DNA from: Lentisalinibacter salinarum
Lineage (GTDB): Bacteria > Pseudomonadota > Gammaproteobacteria > Steroidobacterales > Woeseiaceae
Length of the DNA stretch: 64,000 bases
Direction: 5' to 3'
Assembly (NCBI RefSeq): GCF_040706555.1
Contig: NZ_JAPDRH010000002.1
Coordinates: 248,001 to 312,000, forward strand
Positions within the stretch are counted from its first letter, which is position 1. Every line of letters starts with the position of its first letter. The position numbers and the translations under genes were made by a program. Of the stretch, positions 61,803-64,000 are shown piece by piece. The notes under the pieces were generated by a model, which saw only the letters and a program-made list of their open reading frames with translations, did no database searches and was not told the DNA's origin.

Positions 61803-62111
61803 GCTTTACTCTCCTTTCGGTCGTCGAATTTCGTCCTCCTCCAGATAAGGAGCAATTTCCATGCCGTTACCCCGGGACGGCGGCAGCCGCCTGTCGGCCG
61901 CTGTTCGGAGGCGCCGGTACCGCACTGACGCGTCGCTACGTGCAGAATCTGCATCTTCGGCATGCAGAATCTGACTCCGGCCGATGCCGCTGTGGCTGGC
62001 TCCGGAAACCCTCTATACTTATGTCGATGCGATGGGAAGGAACCCGACGAGACGCCATCCAGCGGAGGGGGGCGGGAACGATGAGGCGAGCAGCCCTGAC
62101 GGCGGGCGCGG
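61803..62111. promoter_or_regulatory. Divergent intergenic region dodecin / RND exporter
   Basis: 309 bp without a convincing gene. It contains TGCAGAATCTGCA (61941-61953), a perfect palindrome around one base, and a second close copy TGCAGAATCTGAC (61963-61975), 22 bp apart. A TATACT hexamer (62014-62019) could be a -10 for the exporter. A 32-codon frame from 62022 to the exporter start is possible as a leader but unsupported. Confidence 0.4.
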
Positions 62112-64000
62112 ATGCGTAAGGCGGCACTGTCTCTGTACGATTCCCTGGTCCTGGGCCGACCCGTAATCACACTGCTGATTACGGCCCTCGCCGTCGGCCT
62201 GCTTGCCAGTCGTGCGCCGGACTTCGCGCTCGACACCTCCAGCGATTCGCTGCTTCTGGAGAGCGATACCGGCATCCGCTACTACCGGGCCATCCGCGCC
62301 CGTTACGGCTCCGACGACTTCCTCATCCTCACGTATACGCCGTCCGGAGATCTCTTCTCCGACGCAGTACTCGACGATCTCGGCAAGCTGCGAAACGAAC
62401 TGGAGGGCGCCCCGGGCGTGGCCTCAGTGGTCTCCATCCTCGACGTGCCGCTGCTGCAGAGCCCGCCGCTCGGACCCAGAGAACTCGCGGACGGCGCGCC
62501 AACCCTGCTGTCCGCGAAGGTCGACCGCGAACTCGCGCGCGAGGAGCTGACCACCAGCCCGCTCTACCGCAACCGCCTGATGAGCCCGGACGGCGGCACC
62601 ACTGCGCTGCAGGTCAATCTGGAGCAGGACGAGGCCTACACGAAACTGCTGAACCGGCGCGCCGATCTGCGCGAGATCCGCCTCGAGCGCGACCTCACGG
62701 CAGACGAGTCCGCGGCACTGGCCGAGGTGGAGCAGGACATCCGCGAGCGTCGCGAGTCCCAGCAGACCCAACTGCATCGCACCATCGCGGCGGTGCGGGG
62801 CATCGTCGAGAACTACCGGGACGGCACCGAGCTGCATCTGGGCGGGCTGCCGATGATCGCCGCCGATCTGGTGGACTTCATCCGCCGCGACCTGATCGTG
62901 TTCGGCATGGGCCTCGCCGTGGCACTGGTCGCCCTGCTCGCCGTCATCTTCCGCCGGCCGCGCTGGGTGGTGCTGCCGCTCGCGACCTGCGCCGCTGCCG
63001 TGGTCGGCATGATCGGCTTCCTCGGCCTCGTGCAGTGGCCGGTCACCGTGGTGTCGTCCAACTTCGTCTCGCTGATGCTCATTCTGACGCTGTCGCTGAA
63101 CGTGCACCTGGTCGTGCGCCACCGGGAGCTGCACCGCGAGCAGCCGGATGCAGGCCAGCGGGAGCTGGTACGCGAGACGGTGCGGAACAAGTTCTATCCG
63201 GCGCTCTATACGGCGCTCACGACCATGGTGGCTTTCGGCTCGCTGGTGGTGAGCGACATCCGCCCGGTCATCGATTTCGGCTGGATGATGGTGATCGGCA
63301 TGGCCATGGCCTTCGTGCTCACCTTCCTGATTCTGCCGGCCTCGCTGGTGCTGCTCACGCCCGGCGAGCCGCCCGAGAGCGGCAACTTCACCAATCGCAT
63401 CACGGGACTCTTCTCGCGCCTGATCGGCTCCGCGCCCCGGACAACGCTGGCCGTTTACGCACTGATCGCCGTCGCGAGCACGGCCGGCGTGCTGCAGCTC
63501 AGCGTCGACAACCGCTTCATCGATTACTTCAAGCAAAGCACCGCCATCTACCAGGGCATGAAGGTGATCGACGAGCGACTCGGCGGCACCACGCCCCTGG
63601 ACGTCATCCTGGACGCGGACCCGGAATTCGTGTCCGCCCAGGAGGACGCACAGCGAGAAGCGGACGAGCTGGCCCTGCCCGGCGAGCCCGGCCTGGCATC
63701 GCGCAGCTACTGGTACAACGCCGCGCGCAGCGACCTCCTGCGCCGGGCTCACGATCATCTCGCGTCCCGGCCGGACATCGGCAAGGTGCTCTCGCTCTCG
63801 ACGACGCTGGAGGTCATCCGCCAGGTCATGGGCGAGGAGGAGCTCGACAACTTCCAGCTCTCGATCGTCTACAAACGCCTGCCGGAGGAGGTGAAGGACG
63901 TGCTGTTCGAGCCCTACCTCGCCGTCGAGGGCCACCAGACGCGCATCGCCGCGCGGGTTTACGAGACCAGCGATACCCTGGAGCGGGACGAACTGCTGGA
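62112..64000 (+). CDS. RND/MMPL-family exporter, 3'-truncated
   Basis: The first 629 residues of an RND-superfamily membrane protein; the frame is open to the window end. It has an N-terminal transmembrane helix (about 17-35), a periplasmic loop (about 36-255) beginning DFALDTSSDSLLLESDTGIRYYRAIRARYGSDDFLILTY, a five-helix cluster (about 256-420, with LIVFGMGLAVALVALLAVIFRRPRW and SLMLILTLSLNVHLVVRHRELHREQPD, typical of the RND superfamily exporter/MMPL group), then a further helix (about 437-460) and the second periplasmic loop. The pattern suggests export of a lipid or hydrophobic molecule. The family often comes with an outer-membrane-lipoprotein sorting protein and a DUF1329-like partner, which would lie outside the window. 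Confidence 0.92.
   Translation, partial: MRKAALSLYDSLVLGRPVITLLITALAVGLLASRAPDFALDTSSDSLLLESDTGIRYYRAIRARYGSDDFLILTYTPSGDLFSDAVLDDLGKLRNELEGAPGVASVVSILDVPLLQSPPLGPRELADGAPTLLSAKVDRELAREELTTSPLYRNRLMSPDGGTTALQVNLEQDEAYTKLLNRRADLREIRLERDLTADESAALAEVEQDIRERRESQQTQLHRTIAAVRGIVENYRDGTELHLGGLPMIAADLVDFIRRDLIVFGMGLAVALVALLAVIFRRPRWVVLPLATCAAAVVGMIGFLGLVQWPVTVVSSNFVSLMLILTLSLNVHLVVRHRELHREQPDAGQRELVRETVRNKFYPALYTALTTMVAFGSLVVSDIRPVIDFGWMMVIGMAMAFVLTFLILPASLVLLTPGEPPESGNFTNRITGLFSRLIGSAPRTTLAVYALIAVASTAGVLQLSVDNRFIDYFKQSTAIYQGMKVIDERLGGTTPLDVILDADPEFVSAQEDAQREADELALPGEPGLASRSYWYNAARSDLLRRAHDHLASRPDIGKVLSLSTTLEVIRQVMGEEELDNFQLSIVYKRLPEEVKDVLFEPYLAVEGHQTRIAARVYETSDTLERDELL

Noticed and set aside
62022..62120. 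32-codon frame just before the RND exporter
   Set aside because: Could be a leader peptide but has no clear ribosome-binding site or conserved feature that I can see.
62424..63935. 503-codon minus-strand frame
   Set aside because: Antisense to the RND exporter; His/Asp/Arg-rich translation without domains.

Overview
The window is a 64 kb, GC-rich, gene-dense chromosomal segment of a Gram-negative bacterium. Three TonB-dependent receptors, a LpxL-type lipid A acyltransferase, several lipoproteins, an ECF sigma/FecR/receptor trio and extragenic palindromes that begin with GTAG point to a gammaproteobacterium, perhaps of the Xanthomonadales/Chromatiales side; this placement is inferred, not demonstrated. 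I see no rRNA, tRNA, CRISPR array, phage or insertion-sequence transposase. Both ends cut genes: a glycosyltransferase at the left and an RND/MMPL exporter at the right.

Layout. (1) 1-9.3 kb: a cell-surface signalling locus (ECF sigma factor, FecR-like anti-sigma factor, TonB receptor with an N-terminal signalling domain) surrounded by three glycosyltransferases, an exported cysteine-rich protein and a lipid A acyltransferase. (2) 9.3-15 kb: a TetR regulon made of a TonB receptor, TetR, an acyl-CoA ligase and an alpha/beta hydrolase. Four TTCAAC-N4-GTTGAA operators lie in front of both the receptor and the ligase. (3) 15-21.4 kb: central metabolism, with single-chain pyruvate carboxylase and proton-translocating transhydrogenase pntAB. 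(4) 21.4-27.5 kb: a small membrane protein, an AmpG-like permease, a tightly overlapping amidoligase/class I glutamine amidotransferase/DedA-type operon, a rhomboid protease, a tyrosine phosphatase and a YegP-like protein. (5) 27.5-30.5 kb: a Ser/Thr kinase fused to an HDOD domain, divergent from a GAF-GGDEF diguanylate cyclase. (6) 30.5-34.6 kb: a four-gene overlapping operon (C39-like peptidase, RimK-like ATP-grasp, GCS2-like carboxylate-amine ligase, N-formylglutamate amidohydrolase), which looks like a route making and hydrolysing amide or peptide bonds of unknown substrate. (7) 34.7-48.3 kb: a catabolic island (hyuA, hyuB, TonB receptor, MFS, glyoxalase-like protein, two GSTs, GntR regulator, MmgE/PrpD protein, amidase) with TGGTATACCA palindromes at the GntR-proximal promoters. 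(8) 48.5-64 kb: alkylsulfatase lipoprotein, polysaccharide deacetylase, Bax-like glucosaminidase, flavin reductase, PLP decarboxylase, lipidated methyltransferase, a 1347-residue membrane protein of unknown role, a baeRF protein with dodecin, and an RND exporter.

Repeats. Intergenic space holds REP-like palindromes, mostly as inverted pairs, at 9.3, 11.7, 55.9-56.0 and 60.2-60.4 kb. At two of these places the TAG inside the repeat's GTAG head is the stop codon of the neighbouring gene. Two other gene ends (46.9 and 50.5 kb) are also embedded in short tandem repeats. Best candidates for undescribed biology: the two amidoligase loci, the GntR-controlled catabolic island, the kinase-HDOD fusion, and the TetR receptor/ligase regulon.
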